DNA from: Arabidopsis thaliana
Taxonomy: Eukaryota; Streptophyta; Magnoliopsida; Brassicales; Brassicaceae
Direction of reading: 5' to 3'
DNA: 64,000 nt
Assembly: GCF_000001735.4 (NCBI RefSeq)
Contig: NC_003071.7
Location: forward strand, 8,053,151 to 8,117,150
A program made the translations under genes and the position numbers. Numbering within the stretch: the first letter of the stretch is position 1; each line of letters opens with the position of its first letter. Under the pieces are notes generated by a model. The model saw only the letters and a list, made by a program, of their open reading frames with translations. It was not told the origin of the DNA and searched no databases. Shown in pieces: positions 26,328-40,864 of the stretch.

Positions 26328-26645
26328 TAAGAGCAACTCCAACCATGTATCTTAGCTATAAAAGTGATTAAAGTTAATGAAATCAACAAACCTTAGTTAA
26401 TAAACATCTTAGTTAAGATGTTTTCTTAAAACTAAGAAGAGTATATGTGTTGTGATTTGAGTGGATACACATTGTTTTGAAATAATTTGAATCTTTGTTT
26501 CTTAAGAACTCAATAGTTCTTAACCATTAGAGTAGAAATTAGTTAAGTTTCTTCTTAACTTAATAAAAACAATATTTTAATTTAAAATAAAGTTAAAATC
26601 CAAAATTAAGAACTAATTAGTTCTAAACCATTGGGATTGCTCTAA
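26328..26645. mobile_element. MITE, Harbinger/Tourist-like, 312 bp
   Basis: The element at 26331-26642 begins GAGCAACTCCAACCATG and ends in the imperfect inverted form (complement GAGCAATCCCAATGGTT). It is flanked by TAA at 26328-26330 and 26643-26645. A 3-bp TAA/TTA duplication is typical of PIF/Harbinger elements. The inside is AT-rich with internal inverted repeats around AGTTCTTAACCATTAGA, and there is no ORF. It lies about 120 bp after the GGPPS2 stop codon, probably in or next to the 3' UTR. Confidence 0.75.
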
Positions 26646-27500
26646 AATTTCTTCAACATTGAAACTTTTGGATCTTGTTTGATTAATTAAGAATATCTCT
26701 TTTTTGTGGTGGTCCAAACTCCAAAGTCACATAATAGTATCTGAATCATTGATGTCGTATTGGTAGTTGTTGGTATTTAGTATTCAAAAAATAGACTAAT
26801 AGATTTTTCATTTTTAGATAGTGATGTTTTTATATGTTATTTTTTTATTTAAAAAAGAGAGGAAAACGTGAGGACTGAATATTTGACATGATACAAAATC
26901 ATTGAGAGAATTCAATAATTTATAAATCACTACCTAATTTTAACAAATCATCGACCCTTTAAAAAAAATCAATACAAGATCTCCTATAAATTATTTAAAA
27001 TGTGGGTTGGAATATTTCTCTGTTTTTCGGAAAAGTACTTTTAAAACTACCCTCTAATCAGTAATTATTTTTTTAATGTCATTAGAGCCAATATAATTCA
27101 TATAATTGAACTCTACTTTGATTTATGTGTTCTTTAAGATAATGTAATATGAAATGTTTAAATTTAGAAGTCTTTTCAATCTTTTTTTTCTTACTACTTT
27201 GAACTCTACTCTATTCTAGAAGAAAACTTGGGCCTTCAATTTTCAAGCCTCGAGGACTGATTAGTGATTATTTTGTCTTTGTTCAGACAACAAAAATAAA
27301 GAAAGTGAAAAAGATAAAAACTTTTTTCTTTTCTCTTCTTCAGTTTCTTCTTCTTTTTGTTTTCCTTCCTCGTTCTTTCATGTCTTCCTTGTGCCATTGA
27401 TGAGTCCGTCAAGACCAAATCGAGAGTAGTGCAAGACTTTTTTCTCACACTGTTTCTAAAACCGCGTGAGAAATCTTCTTCCTCCTCAGATCTCTACCTT
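26646..27500. other. Intergenic, GGPPS2 to UPF0496 gene
   Basis: No gene. AT-rich, becoming CT-rich toward 27500 where the leader of the next gene begins. The small minus ORFs here are low-complexity complements of the CT-rich tract. Confidence 0.5.
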
Positions 27501-27704
27501 TTCCCTTAAATTTTCCCGCATTTTCTCTCTCTTCCAAGCTTCTCCAAGCGTACAAGCTACTTCTTCTTCCATAAACTCAAAGTAAAACCCTAAACCAAAA
27601 CTCTCTTCACCTCTATAAAAACACCACCTTTTTTTAGCTCCTGTCTCTTTCACAGACTTCAATCGCATTTTCATTACCAGCCAAAAATCATCTTCAATTT
27701 CCAG

Positions 27705-27962
27705 GTAATTAACATCAATCTTGAATTCTCTGTTTCACTTTTTTTACTAATTCTCTGCAATATTTTTAGTAAGTTACTCTTGCGCTTTAAGTTTTCTCTT
27801 TTCAATGTCGGTTACAAAAATTTAGATTGCTCCGTAAGATTCGGCATAAAGTTTGTTGCTTTAAGCTATAAATCAATTACCCATTTCGATTTTGTCCCAT
27901 TTCTCATTGCAAAGCTCAAGATAGGTTTGGTTTCTAATCTGTCGTTCTTGCTCTTTGATTAG
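27705..27962 (+). other. Probable 5' UTR intron of the UPF0496 gene
   Basis: Donor CAG|GTAATT at 27705 and acceptor TGATTAG ending at 27962 enclose 258 bp of T-rich sequence, 41 bases before the start codon. The transcript upstream is CT-rich, as in many plant leaders. Inferred only from splice signals. Confidence 0.65.
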
Positions 27963-28003
27963 GTTACAAGCTTAAGCTTTTTCATAGATAGATAGAAAAG
28001 AGA

Positions 28004-29173
28004 ATGATGGGAGGAAAATCTAGCAAGAGCAAAAAGAATGTTGAATTTGGTTCACCGTCAACGCCAGTTCAAATCAAGATAAACTCAGAGTACACAGAGC
28101 ATTTAAGCTCATACGAAAGAGCTTGTAGTGAAGATCCAAAGCTTGAATCTTTTGACTCTGCGCTTCACGAAAGAACTAACAGAGTCATCAACAAGCTTGC
28201 TTCAGGAGTTGAGATCAAGTCTTTGTCGTTTGATTCACTTAGGGAAGTGACACAATGTCTTTTAGATATGAATCAAGATGTGGTCAAAGTTATATTGCAG
28301 GATAAAGAAGATATATGGAACAATCAAGATTTGTTCTCTCTTGTGAATTTGTATTTTGAAAGTACTGCAAAGACTATGGATTTCTGTTCTGAGCTTGAGA
28401 ATTGTCTTAACCGCGCGAGGCGGAGTCAAGTGATTATTCAGTTTGCTGTTAACCAGTTTGAGGAAGAGAATGAGGATAAGGAGAATAGAAAGTATGAGAA
28501 GACTCTTGAGGAGCTTAAGAGGTTTAAAGTAGCTGGTGAACCGTTTACGAAAGAGTTCTTTGCTCTTTTTGATTTGGTTTACAAGCAACAGGTTATGATG
28601 CTTGAGGAGCTTCATAAGTTAAAGAGAAAACTCGATAAGAGGCTTAGGAATATCAAAACATGGAGAAGGGTGTCGAATATGGTGTTTGTGACTGCGTTTG
28701 TCTCTGTGCTTATCTTCTCGGTGGTTGCAGCCGCTGTGGCTGCACCGCCTGTTGTGGCGGCTATAGCTGGTGCATTGGCTGTTCCTGTAGGTTCTGTTGG
28801 GAAATGGTGCAACACTTTGTGGACGAAGTATGAGAAAGTGGTTAGAGGGCAGAAGGAGATTATTACATCGATTAGAATCGGGACTTATATCTCGGTTAAG
28901 GAGATGGATAATATAAGTATTCTTGTGCGTAAAGTGGAAGTAGAGATTGAATCTTTGTTGAAGAAAGCTGAGTTTGCTATTACTGAGGAGAAAGAAGTGA
29001 GGCTTGCTATAGATGAGATCAAGAAGAAGCTCGATGTGTTTACTGAAACCATTGAAGAACTTGGGGAACATGCGGGTAAGTATTGTAGCGATGTGACAAA
29101 GGCGAGAACCGTGATTCTGCAGAGGATAATCCGATACCCGGCTGGTTCACCGAAGGATGAAGCTCCTTGGTAA
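28004..29173 (+). CDS. UPF0496 / DUF677 membrane protein (AT14A-like)
   Basis: 389-residue protein of the plant UPF0496 family, related to AT14A, which has been discussed as integrin-like. The biochemical role is unknown. The first 20 residues are basic (MMGGKSSKSKKNVEFG). A long helical region rich in Glu and Lys follows. A hydrophobic stretch from about 227 to 260 (VFVTAFVSVLIFSVVAAAV, then APPVVAAIAGALA) could span or hairpin into the membrane. After this come helical segments rich in charged residues, ending PKDEAPW. The length is usual for the family. There are two ATGs in a row (28004 and 28007), so the protein could be 388. The coding exon is unbroken. I remember the locus as At2g18630. 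Confidence 0.9.
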   Translation: MMGGKSSKSKKNVEFGSPSTPVQIKINSEYTEHLSSYERACSEDPKLESFDSALHERTNRVINKLASGVEIKSLSFDSLREVTQCLLDMNQDVVKVILQDKEDIWNNQDLFSLVNLYFESTAKTMDFCSELENCLNRARRSQVIIQFAVNQFEEENEDKENRKYEKTLEELKRFKVAGEPFTKEFFALFDLVYKQQVMMLEELHKLKRKLDKRLRNIKTWRRVSNMVFVTAFVSVLIFSVVAAAVAAPPVVAAIAGALAVPVGSVGKWCNTLWTKYEKVVRGQKEIITSIRIGTYISVKEMDNISILVRKVEVEIESLLKKAEFAITEEKEVRLAIDEIKKKLDVFTETIEELGEHAGKYCSDVTKARTVILQRIIRYPAGSPKDEAPW

Positions 29174-30603
29174 GAAATCATTTGCCCCTAAAGCTAACTC
29201 TGAATAGTAAACTTATGCTTCATGTTTTTGCTATAGAATTCTAGAGAACAAACTTGTGAACATGATTCATCACTAGGATTTATAGATGATTTGGATTGAG
29301 TTTTTTTTTCGTGTTTTCGATTGATATCAGGACGGAGATGATGTAGTGAGAATGTGGATTCGGATTCAGATTTGTGTTTGGCTTTGGAAAATTGTTGGTT
29401 TGTCATCTTTAGCACAAGTATTATGAACAGCTAAAGGATAATCTTTACCTAATGTTATTAGTTGCCCTGAGGAAACCTTTGTTTAATACATTTAATTAAA
29501 GAGACACTTGTAAGGTTTCTATGTCATTTATTTTGTTGGCTTTCTTTAATCAGTGTTGTATGTTTATAAATGAATGTCTATGTGCTTAGTCAAGGCTTGG
29601 AGAAATTATAAGCTGGATCCTTAAAGAATCAATCAATTTTAAAAATAGGACGTGAAGAGTTAGTTGATGAGACGAGGGAGGGATGTTTCTCATAGACAAT
29701 AGGGACATAATACTACTTCTTAAGCAACATTTGCGATGTTTTAATGTTTTAATGTTCTTTAACGTTAATTTGGAAACATGTTTTACGTGACAGACGTGGT
29801 CTATGAAAGCCCATTTTGACAGAAGCATGATATAAAACCCATGTTTCAAGAATATGGTGTTGAATGTAAAAAGGTTTAAATGAATTGATTTAGCTACCTA
29901 TGTCATCAAAGTCCACTTATCTTTTCGGTCAAAAGTCTTTAGAGAATTTCATAGTTAAAATTATTATTCAGTTTTAAAGTTTGTTCTCTTTCAATTTTAA
30001 AATTATTGTGTTAGAATTTGAGTCCATGATTAAATCTTATGATATCTTTATGTTAGTTCGTATGTAAAGTCAATCGGTTTGTGTTAATCGTGACTTGTTA
30101 AGAAAGGGCGTGAGTAAGAGTTGTGTCTTGTTGGATAAGTGCAAGTGTTTTCCTAATGTAAAGTATCGTCGAGTAAATAATCAAATTTCAGATTCAATAA
30201 AGAGTTATCCTTGTTCTTGTCTTCTTTACAAGAGAAGATACAAATGTCTCTTGATCTGTTTTTCTTCTTTCTCTAAACATTCCAACATAACCCAGGAGGA
30301 TACTTGAATTCTTGAAGCATATAAAGAGATGGGAACAACAGACCATGACCATCAATGTATTAATAGTGTGAAAGATGAAATTAGAAACTCCGTATAGTTT
30401 CATTACAAAGTTGGTATCCTTCAACAAAAATAAAGGACATATCAAACACGAAATCATTTTGGCTACTAAGCACAATGGAAACTACAAGCTCTCAATAAAG
30501 AAACTTCTATAGTTTGTGCTGGTCACATTCATATTCCACTGTTACTATATATTTTGACAACATTATCACATCTTAACGTAACTTGTTTAGCAAACAACAA
30601 TTT
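29174..30603. other. Convergent intergenic region
   Basis: 1.4 kb between the 3' ends of the UPF0496 gene and GGPPS4. Nothing recognisable; small ORFs at 29586-29849, 30095-30307 and 30194-30475 have no recognisable domains. Confidence 0.5.
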
Positions 30604-33709
<3,106 letters not shown>

Positions 33710-34981
33710 CTAGACATTGGATGTAGAAGGCTGAACAATCTTGTTTTGTCTCCCTGCAAGCCAATGCATGGTCCTCCTAGCAAAAGATGGCGTTTTCGTC
33801 TCCAAAGATTCCGAATTTTCGCTCTTAAGACTCTCTTCGGGAGGAATCCGATGGTTTGGAAACCGGAGTGAAGAGGAAGACACGAAAGAACAATCCGAAT
33901 CTCTAGCACTAGTCCCCTTTTGCTTCTCCTTTTTACCCCTTAGCCAAATTTTCGATAAAGAAAAGCTCTCCCTCTCCACAACACTCTTCTCAATTCCCTT
34001 AACTGTTGGATCAAAACCGCATTCGGACATAACGGTCCTGTGGCTCGGCACCCGGTCTTTTCCGGATAGTTTCTTGGTCGAAACATGAACCTTAAGTGTA
34101 GCTTCTTGATCCATAATATACTCATATGATCCCATTGACAAACACCTCCTTCCATCCACATTTTTACTATTACCACTTATGCTATTTTTCTTCTGGTCAC
34201 TTCCTTCACCAACATGATCTATGTTCCTAAACTTCCCTAACTTAACTTCTAAAGGAACAACCTTTTCATCTAAACCATCCATGTCACCATCCGGGTCACA
34301 TGATTTACGACCCGACCTAATCCGGGTCGACTCAGAATCATTGTTCACATCATAACCTAGTTGAGAGTTAGACTCAAGAACAGGAACCATATCTCTCGAG
34401 CTTTGTTCACTCTCAAGAACAAGTAGATACGAGGAGCTTAGATTGTGGTGAGACGAAAAACCAGAGAGGAGATTAGATCTACACAAGGGACAAGTAGAGT
34501 GAGAGAGAAGCCACGTGTCGATACACTCAACGTGAAAGGCATGGCTGCATTTAGGCAAGAGTCTAAGTTTATCCTCTGTTTCAAACTCACAGAGACAAAC
34601 AGGACAATCAAAAGGAGAGATTTTGAGACCGACAATGGACTTGTAATGAAAAACAGGTAACGTGTCGATTAAGGATTGGTCAACGCCAGAATCATGGAGG
34701 TTAAAGAGTTGTTGAAGCTGGCCTTGAAGAGCTGTAACATTGTCGAAGTAATCTTCTCTGCTTTCTCTTGATGGTGTGAGGAGGAATTTGACAAGAATAT
34801 GGAGAAGACCAGAGATGAAGAAGATGATCGAGAGGATTATGATTATTAGAAGAATATTTGGAGTGATTTTGCTGTTTAAATTTGACAAGCTTGTGTTTGA
34901 TTTGAGAGGTATCAATGGTGGTGGTGGTGAAGAAGAGATCAAATTCTGAGTTGATTTCATTTCCGGTAAAATCTTGTTCAT
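33710..34981 (-). CDS. MEE16: ATL-family RING-H2 E3 ligase (MEE16)
   Basis: Membrane-anchored RING E3 ubiquitin ligase, 423 residues. The ATG at 34981 is the start; upstream in-frame residues depend on a TTG. Order: N-terminal Ser/Pro-rich stretch, one hydrophobic segment at about 41-68 ([20 protein letters not shown]), then a spacer and the RING-H2 finger from Cys126 to Cys167 with spacing C-x2-C-x15-C-x-H-x2-H-x2-C-x10-C-x2-C, including CPVCLCEFE and HVECIDTWL. This is the classic ATL signature. The C-terminal 250 residues are acidic, Ser-rich and probably disordered. The acronym comes from a maternal effect embryo arrest screen as I remember it (At2g18650). Substrates are unknown. Confidence 0.9.
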   Translation of the reverse strand: MNKILPEMKSTQNLISSSPPPPLIPLKSNTSLSNLNSKITPNILLIIIILSIIFFISGLLHILVKFLLTPSRESREDYFDNVTALQGQLQQLFNLHDSGVDQSLIDTLPVFHYKSIVGLKISPFDCPVCLCEFETEDKLRLLPKCSHAFHVECIDTWLLSHSTCPLCRSNLLSGFSSHHNLSSSYLLVLESEQSSRDMVPVLESNSQLGYDVNNDSESTRIRSGRKSCDPDGDMDGLDEKVVPLEVKLGKFRNIDHVGEGSDQKKNSISGNSKNVDGRRCLSMGSYEYIMDQEATLKVHVSTKKLSGKDRVPSHRTVMSECGFDPTVKGIEKSVVERESFSLSKIWLRGKKEKQKGTSARDSDCSFVSSSSLRFPNHRIPPEESLKSENSESLETKTPSFARRTMHWLAGRQNKIVQPSTSNV

Positions 34982-37166
34982 GTTTTCTCTGGAAAAAAAA
35001 GTGAAAGAGAACAAATTTGAGCTCAAAAACAGAGATTATTAATGCATGCTCTGTTTTCTGAGAGTTTTGGTTTATCTTGTAATTGAAAGAAGAGAAATAA
35101 AGATTTGAGCTCAAAGTTTTTTGAAAATTTATGAGATAGAGTGATGATTAAGAGAATTACAGGTTGGACCATTGATGGTGACAGATGAGCGAATTTATTT
35201 CAGTTTATATTTTTCTTTCACCAAAGAAGAGAGAGTCTCTTTGAAATGATTTTTTAAAATTCTGAAATTAATGGGATTTGGAATTTTGTATTTAATTACC
35301 AAAAATGCAAAGTCAACGAAACATTTCTTTAAATAAATAGACTGATACAATCACTTTCTTTCATGAATAATAATATCTTATGATTTTTGTAACCAAACCC
35401 TGTCCTTCCATGTTAAAGCCAACCGGACCAAACGATATAATTGTACAATCCATTTTAAAATCTTACAATTTAACATTCCGAGTTTATATTCAAGATATCA
35501 TTAGACTAAGACTCGAATAAACATGTCGTTTTACTAAATATTTTAAACATTAACATTACTAATTTTTTTTTATTTATTTTTTTGAAAGAATGTAAAATTT
35601 ATATTCAACCAAAAAAATTGTTGTTTACAATGAATGCGACATAAATTTAAAGAATCAAAATAGTGTTAAAAGTTATCTAGCTGCGAGTTTGAAACCAATA
35701 CTGCAACATTACTAATTAGTGTTGCCATGCATGAGTGATGAATTTGTTTATATGTATGTTTGGGCAGGAATTATTTTCTCTTGGATGGAGTGTTGTTTTT
35801 GTTAGAGTAGGTGTCCAAATCATGATAGGCCGAGAAGCTTTTGAGGCAACTTCGACTTTGGATTTGTTCGGGAGGGGATAGTTAAAACTAGAGTCGCACC
35901 ATTCTTCGTTATGAGTTGGAATTCGTACTATGTTAAGGTTAAACGAGATCGACTATAGATTTATTGATATTATTTTTTGCATGTTATTGCCTTATCATGG
36001 TTGATAGTTTTAAACCACGCGACTACAGAACGTTAAAGATTTGGACGACATAATGAATGATAGTTATGAGTTAGTCTTTTAGGAAAATTTGCGATCCGGT
36101 CTAATCCGGTGAGATGGGATATCTCATTAGGCTCATGTAGTTGACTGTCACATTAACTAAACTTGGTTGATGATCACCTTTTTTATAGTGTAGACACACC
36201 TATATTTGACGTCTTTGGGTCTATATCTTTTATTAAGAGTTGACATTTTAGTATGTGTTTTTAGTGCGAGCAAAACAGTCAGTTTTCAAATTAAATGTAC
36301 GAGATAAAAAGATGAGGCATTAGACAGAACTATTATCATTTCATAATTTTAGGCAGTAAACAAACATTCTATGTTGACAAAGGAGAAACACGAGAGAGAG
36401 AGAGAGAGAGAGAGGGAAACATAAAGCCAACATGGAAGAAGGTTCTACGGCTTTCTCTGATTTAAGTCTTAACTCGAAGCATGTATGGTCTTCGTGCACT
36501 TTTTATTTATTATATGCTTAGTAGAACAATGTACCTAAAAGGCTATAACATACACATTTTCCATTTATTTTTGTTGTTCATCAATTTTTGGTTTATGATT
36601 TGGTGTTTTAATTTCCTTTGGTACATAAACTATCATAATTGAAAAACCAGGATATGTAGTTAGGTCAACCTACATAACCTTTTGATAGGCTCACGACCTC
36701 ACGCATTGAAAAACCATTATTAGAAAATAGTTATTTGGAAAAGTGAAATAGATTTTGTTAGCTCGATTTTAGGAGATGGTAAGGGAAAGCCCACTCACAC
36801 ACTCCTAAAAAAAATCTAAAAACCAGAAATTGCCCACTCCGTTTTGAGTTTTGACATACTCACATACTATACATATATGTTTTCGTTTTTTAGGTTTTGA
36901 ACTTGAAAGACAGAGCTATGTTAATCGGACATATTTTTTTTATTATCAAACTATTCTTAACTCGTGTTTGGAAAATATAGTTTATTTTGTTCTATAAGTT
37001 TCTAAACAGTTCTAAGTTTTAACCCTACCAAAGAGACATTAAATTAGTAAAACCCGTCGGTTAATACTTAATACTTAACAGTATACGGAAAATTGTAAAT
37101 TAATATAGGATAAAGTGGAATTCTTATTTGAAACACAATGTTCTCATCACAAAGGATCATCCATAC
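34982..37166. other. Intergenic, with a (GA)n microsatellite
   Basis: The MEE16 promoter is at the left. A (GA)n run lies at 36392-36413. No coding region is recognised in the remaining 2 kb. Confidence 0.5.
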
Positions 37167-37799
37167 ATATATATTAGGTATGGGCACGAAGCGGATATCC
37201 GGAAAAATTGTGATATTTGTTATTCGATTCATTTTAAACGAATACTTGATTTTGTGATTTGCTTTGCTTCAAAAATTTCCGGATATCCGAAATTTCGAAT
37301 ATTCGGAATTTTTTGTGATATTTGCGGATAACCATATCAGATATTCAAAGTTTTTTTTTTAACATGCTTTCAAAATAAGTTTTAAATACCAAACATAACC
37401 GTTGTTGGTATCACCAGTCAACAAACTGTTATCAAACTAATTCCAAAAACTAAAACCCGATAGTTTTTTATGCCATTGATCAAAACATAACATGAAAAAA
37501 AAATGATCAAACAAACATCTTAACATAAAAACATAAAATGACAACAATACACAAACTATTTATGATATCTATATATAGATATAACTATATTTTCTAATAT
37601 ATATAAAAAGATACGGATCGAAGTGGGTATTCGATTTTTTTAAAAACAATATTTGTTATTTGATTCGGTTTTTACGAATACTATATTTTTCTATTTGCTT
37701 TGCTCTAAAATCTTACGGATATTCGGATTTTTCGAATCAAATCAAATCAAATACCGAATCGAAGCGGATCTAACGAATATTTTGCCCAATATATATTAG
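37167..37799. mobile_element. Small TIR DNA transposon with 11-bp TSD
   Basis: The segment 37178-37788 (611 bp) is flanked by ATATATATTAG at 37167-37177 and 37789-37799. Its ends match over TGGGCA in inverted orientation. Just inside, both arms are rich in related GGATATCCG / CGAATATTCGGA / GAAGCGGATC motifs, so the arms are diffusely inverted copies of each other. A 9-11 bp duplication suggests a Mutator-like non-autonomous element. The AT-rich duplication is less convincing than a mixed sequence would be. No transposase ORF. Confidence 0.6.
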
Positions 37800-37881
37800 T
37801 TCCATTCGATTTATTGGAATATATAGTACCACGAAATCATCTCTCGTTTTTTTTGCTTATAGTGTATATCAAGGATCAACT

Positions 37882-38494
37882 TCATATCCTGCAGAAGAAA
37901 AGAATTGTCAAATTTATCTAGACAATATTAAATGGCGAATTTATTTTTGAAAAAATCAAGACAATATTAAACTTTGGATACGATGAAAAGATGAAAGAAT
38001 GAAACTTACGGTGTGTATACGACACGAATGTTACCGGCATCAGTATTAGCGATAACCCGAAAAGCGTCACGAGAGAGATTAAGGTCACCGTTGCAAGGCT
38101 CCCGGCAGAAATCAACTACCTTCACGTCTACGGTACGCCCGGTGCATGCTCTGTCAAAGTTGTATGTAGCACCAATGCATCGAACCCTGTACCTCCGACC
38201 ACAAGCTCGACCATTTTGCCACAAATTGTTCTTGACTCCGACTACCAGCGTCTCACGTTGTGTTCCGTAACACGCAGACCCTAAATCACATCATTAATTT
38301 ATAACTGATCATATCTTATTTTTATAATATATATATTTATATATATGAAACAAACATATGTATAATTATATAGACGTACTAGTGTAGGGAGGGTCGTAAT
38401 AGACAGCTTTTCCTTGAGCAGCTTCAGCGATTGGAGCTAAGATTTGTGCAAACACTATCATCACTACCACAAATTTTACTGCCATTTTTATCAT
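37882..38494 (-). CDS. PNP-A: Plant natriuretic peptide A (EG45-like, expansin-related)
   Basis: Small secreted protein of 130 residues affecting water and ion balance; related to the first domain of expansins (double-psi beta-barrel) but lacking the cellulose-binding domain. Exons: 38494-38380, 38280-38010, and a 7-base coding exon 37888-37882 that adds only the last part of Pro, then Ile and stop. Residues 1 to about 25 are a signal peptide (MIKMAVKFVVVMIVFAQILA). The mature part has six Cys for three disulfides (ACYG, GRACG, VRCIG, RACTG, DFCRE, PCNGD). A second ATG at 38485 is also possible. A TATA-like tract lies at about 38540-38551. I remember the locus as At2g18660. Confidence 0.93.
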
Positions 38495-38917
38495 TTTCTT
38501 TAACTTGTTTGTGAAATAACGAAGCAAAGGGAAGCGAGTATTTATATATAATTGGACTCAAAGACTGTAAGTAAAAGGAAAAGTCTTTGGTCTACGTCAA
38601 GTCTTCCATTACTTATTGTATTGATTTCATACAGGACAATTTGTTATTCCTTACTCCACCTAAATTTTCTTGGTGAATTGAATGAATATGAATATATGAT
38701 GATGTGTGAAGGAAAATTCCACGAGGGTTTGAAATTTAAAGTTCATTTTTTTTTTCTTTGTGGATATTATTTTCACAAAGCTGCGAAGGAAATTTCGAAG
38801 AAACTAAGGAGGGTATTCTCAACATCACTTCGAATCCTACCTTGAGAAAATTCTCAACCTTACCCAAATCCAAAACCATCGGGAAAAGTATAACCGTCTT
38901 TTAAACCTTCTGATGAG

Positions 38918-39100
38918 TGTTAGGTTCTAACGTTAGGACCATCTACTAAAACAAAATGTGTTAATGAAGAAAGTCCCACATTAAAAATTAAAAATTATCA
39001 AATAGTATATAAAGTGTTAGGGTCACTCCACCTATTACCAATTGATTTTTAGTTGAAATCTCATATTAAAAGCCCAAATCTATCATGGTATCCGAGTCAG
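38918..39100 (+). mobile_element. TRIM/LTR remnant with primer binding site
   Basis: A 168-bp segment starts TGTTAGGTTC (38918) and ends AATCTATCA (39085). It is directly followed by TGGTATCCGAGTCAG, close to the TGGTATCAGAGC initiator-tRNA-Met primer site of plant LTR elements. Inside are AAAGTCCCACATTA and TATATAAAG, then a GGTCACTCC..CCAATTG block known from small plant LTR elements. No second LTR, TSD or coding region was found, so it is a truncated 5' LTR, size as in TRIM elements. Confidence 0.65.
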
Positions 39101-40318
39101 ATTGTTCTTCAACTTTTCTAAACATATAAAAAAATAACTTGAACAAAAGGTAATAGTGAAATCTAGAATATTCTTCGGACTTCACGTACTTGCTCCCTAA
39201 GATATCTCCAATATTCGGTTTGTTACATAACACCAATAAAATTAGTCAAATGATGAAGTATGAAAAACAAATTTGCTTTATTGACCTCTTTTACAAGAGA
39301 AAGACAAATGTCTCTTCTTTATTTTATTTTTTTGAATCAAGACAAATTTCTCTTTGTTATCATGTCAAGTAAATCTGCGTTTATGAATTCAACATTCTGG
39401 AAAATAATTGGGCTTAGTGGGCCTTCAAATATCATTTTATGTAAAGGCCCAAATCTCTATATACCAATTAAACTTTCTATCGCTGAGAAAGAGATTTGAT
39501 CAAATTAAACTTAAGATAACGATTGCCCTTACCGAGGAAGTTGCCTTTGTCGGCTTGTCGCTATAATTCATCAATCAAAGATTCAAAATATAAAAAATGA
39601 GATTTTAACTTTTAAGCATATGTCATTTGTGTTGTTATATCATCGTCCAAGTTTAAATTTACAAAACGTATATTGTTAAGAAAAAAAGAGAGCAAACCAA
39701 AAGAATGTACAAAATTTCAAAACGTCCGAATCAAACGACAAGCTATGTTCAGAACGAGTATTTAGAATTAGTAGCGATTCCATAGGCCTCCAAGTACGAA
39801 TATTACTTTTAAAACTAAATTATAAGTTCGAATATTCCATCTTTTTCCATACTATGGTCTTAAAAACAGTGGGATGATGATATTTGCTTATCCTTCAAGA
39901 TAATGTTTAAAATTATTGGATGAGAAGATATTTCTTATTATTTATATTTCTTGTAGACATGGAGCCAAAAAAATTTATATATATATATAAAAATTAAAAT
40001 CTTTTATCACATGATCCAAAGCCCAAAAAGTAAAATAAAAAGTATCTCATCACATGACCATTTTTAACCAAACGTTACTGTCACTAAATGAAATCTATTT
40101 TTCTTTCTTAAATTTTGCTCTGACAAATATTTTTGATTGCGTCATTTTCTACTTTGGAAATGTCTTTGATTTAGCATTTCAGTTCGCTCAAAACATCAAA
40201 TCTTACCTTCTTTAGCTTTCACATTAGATTCTGGTAATTATTAGCACAAAAAAAAGATAAGCCAGAATACGAAACAACCAAAAAAAGAGGAGAATTCTTT
40301 TTTTTTTTTTTCTTTCCG
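39101..40318. other. Intergenic, PNP-A to ATL56
   Basis: AT-rich, no gene seen. The final 300 bp are the likely ATL56 promoter and T-rich leader. Confidence 0.45.
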
Positions 40319-40864
40319 ATGCCTCCGACCAATAATTACCGAATCTCCGGCGAACCACCGTCTACTACGCCGTCTCATCCACCGCCAAAACCGAAAACAA
40401 GGATTCTCTCTCTATTCCTCGTTGGTGTAATCATGTTTTCAATCTTCTTTCTCTTCCTCGTTCTTATCGGTATCGCCTCTGTTCTTATCCTCCCTCTCCT
40501 CCTCTCTTCTCTCCATCGTCACCACCGACGTCGTCGTCGTAATCGCCGACAAGAATCCTCAGATGGGTTATCTTCAAGATTCGTGAAAAAGCTTCCTCAA
40601 TTCAAATTCTCCGAACCTAGCACATACACACGGTACGAGAGCGATTGTGTGGTTTGTTTTGATGGATTCAGACAAGGACAATGGTGTCGGAATCTTCCTG
40701 GTTGTGGACACGTGTTTCATCGAAAGTGTGTGGACACTTGGTTGCTCAAAGCCTCGACGTGTCCTATTTGCAGAGCTAGGGTTAGATTGTGGGAGGAAGA
40801 TCCACAAGAAGGAGAATTATGGAGATGTTTTGGTCATAGAAGAAGTAGTTTGCTAGATTTGTAA
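40319..40864 (+). CDS. ATL56: ATL-type RING-H2 finger protein
   Basis: Small membrane RING E3 ligase, 181 residues, intronless. Order: proline-rich N terminus; one long hydrophobic segment about 30-63 (SLFLVGVIMFSIFFLFLVLI); a strongly basic tract HRHHRRRRRNRRQ just after the membrane, which by the positive-inside rule puts the RING in the cytosol; RING-H2 from Cys110 to Cys151 with C110, C113, C129, H131, H134, C137, C148 and C151 and the ATL-typical Trp after the fourth ligand pair (DTWLL). The C terminus is short. The 3' end of this gene was copied into 43663-43746. I remember it as At2g18670. Confidence 0.9.
   Translation: MPPTNNYRISGEPPSTTPSHPPPKPKTRILSLFLVGVIMFSIFFLFLVLIGIASVLILPLLLSSLHRHHRRRRRNRRQESSDGLSSRFVKKLPQFKFSEPSTYTRYESDCVVCFDGFRQGQWCRNLPGCGHVFHRKCVDTWLLKASTCPICRARVRLWEEDPQEGELWRCFGHRRSSLLDL

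Noticed and set aside
28262-29181. Several minus-strand ORFs antisense to the UPF0496 gene
   Set aside because: They are complements of the real coding exon, which has family similarity on the plus strand.
38986-39030. snRNA-type promoter (TCCCACAT plus TATA)
   Set aside because: The spacing is suggestive, but the whole block lies inside LTR ends with an adjoining primer site, and no snRNA-like sequence follows.
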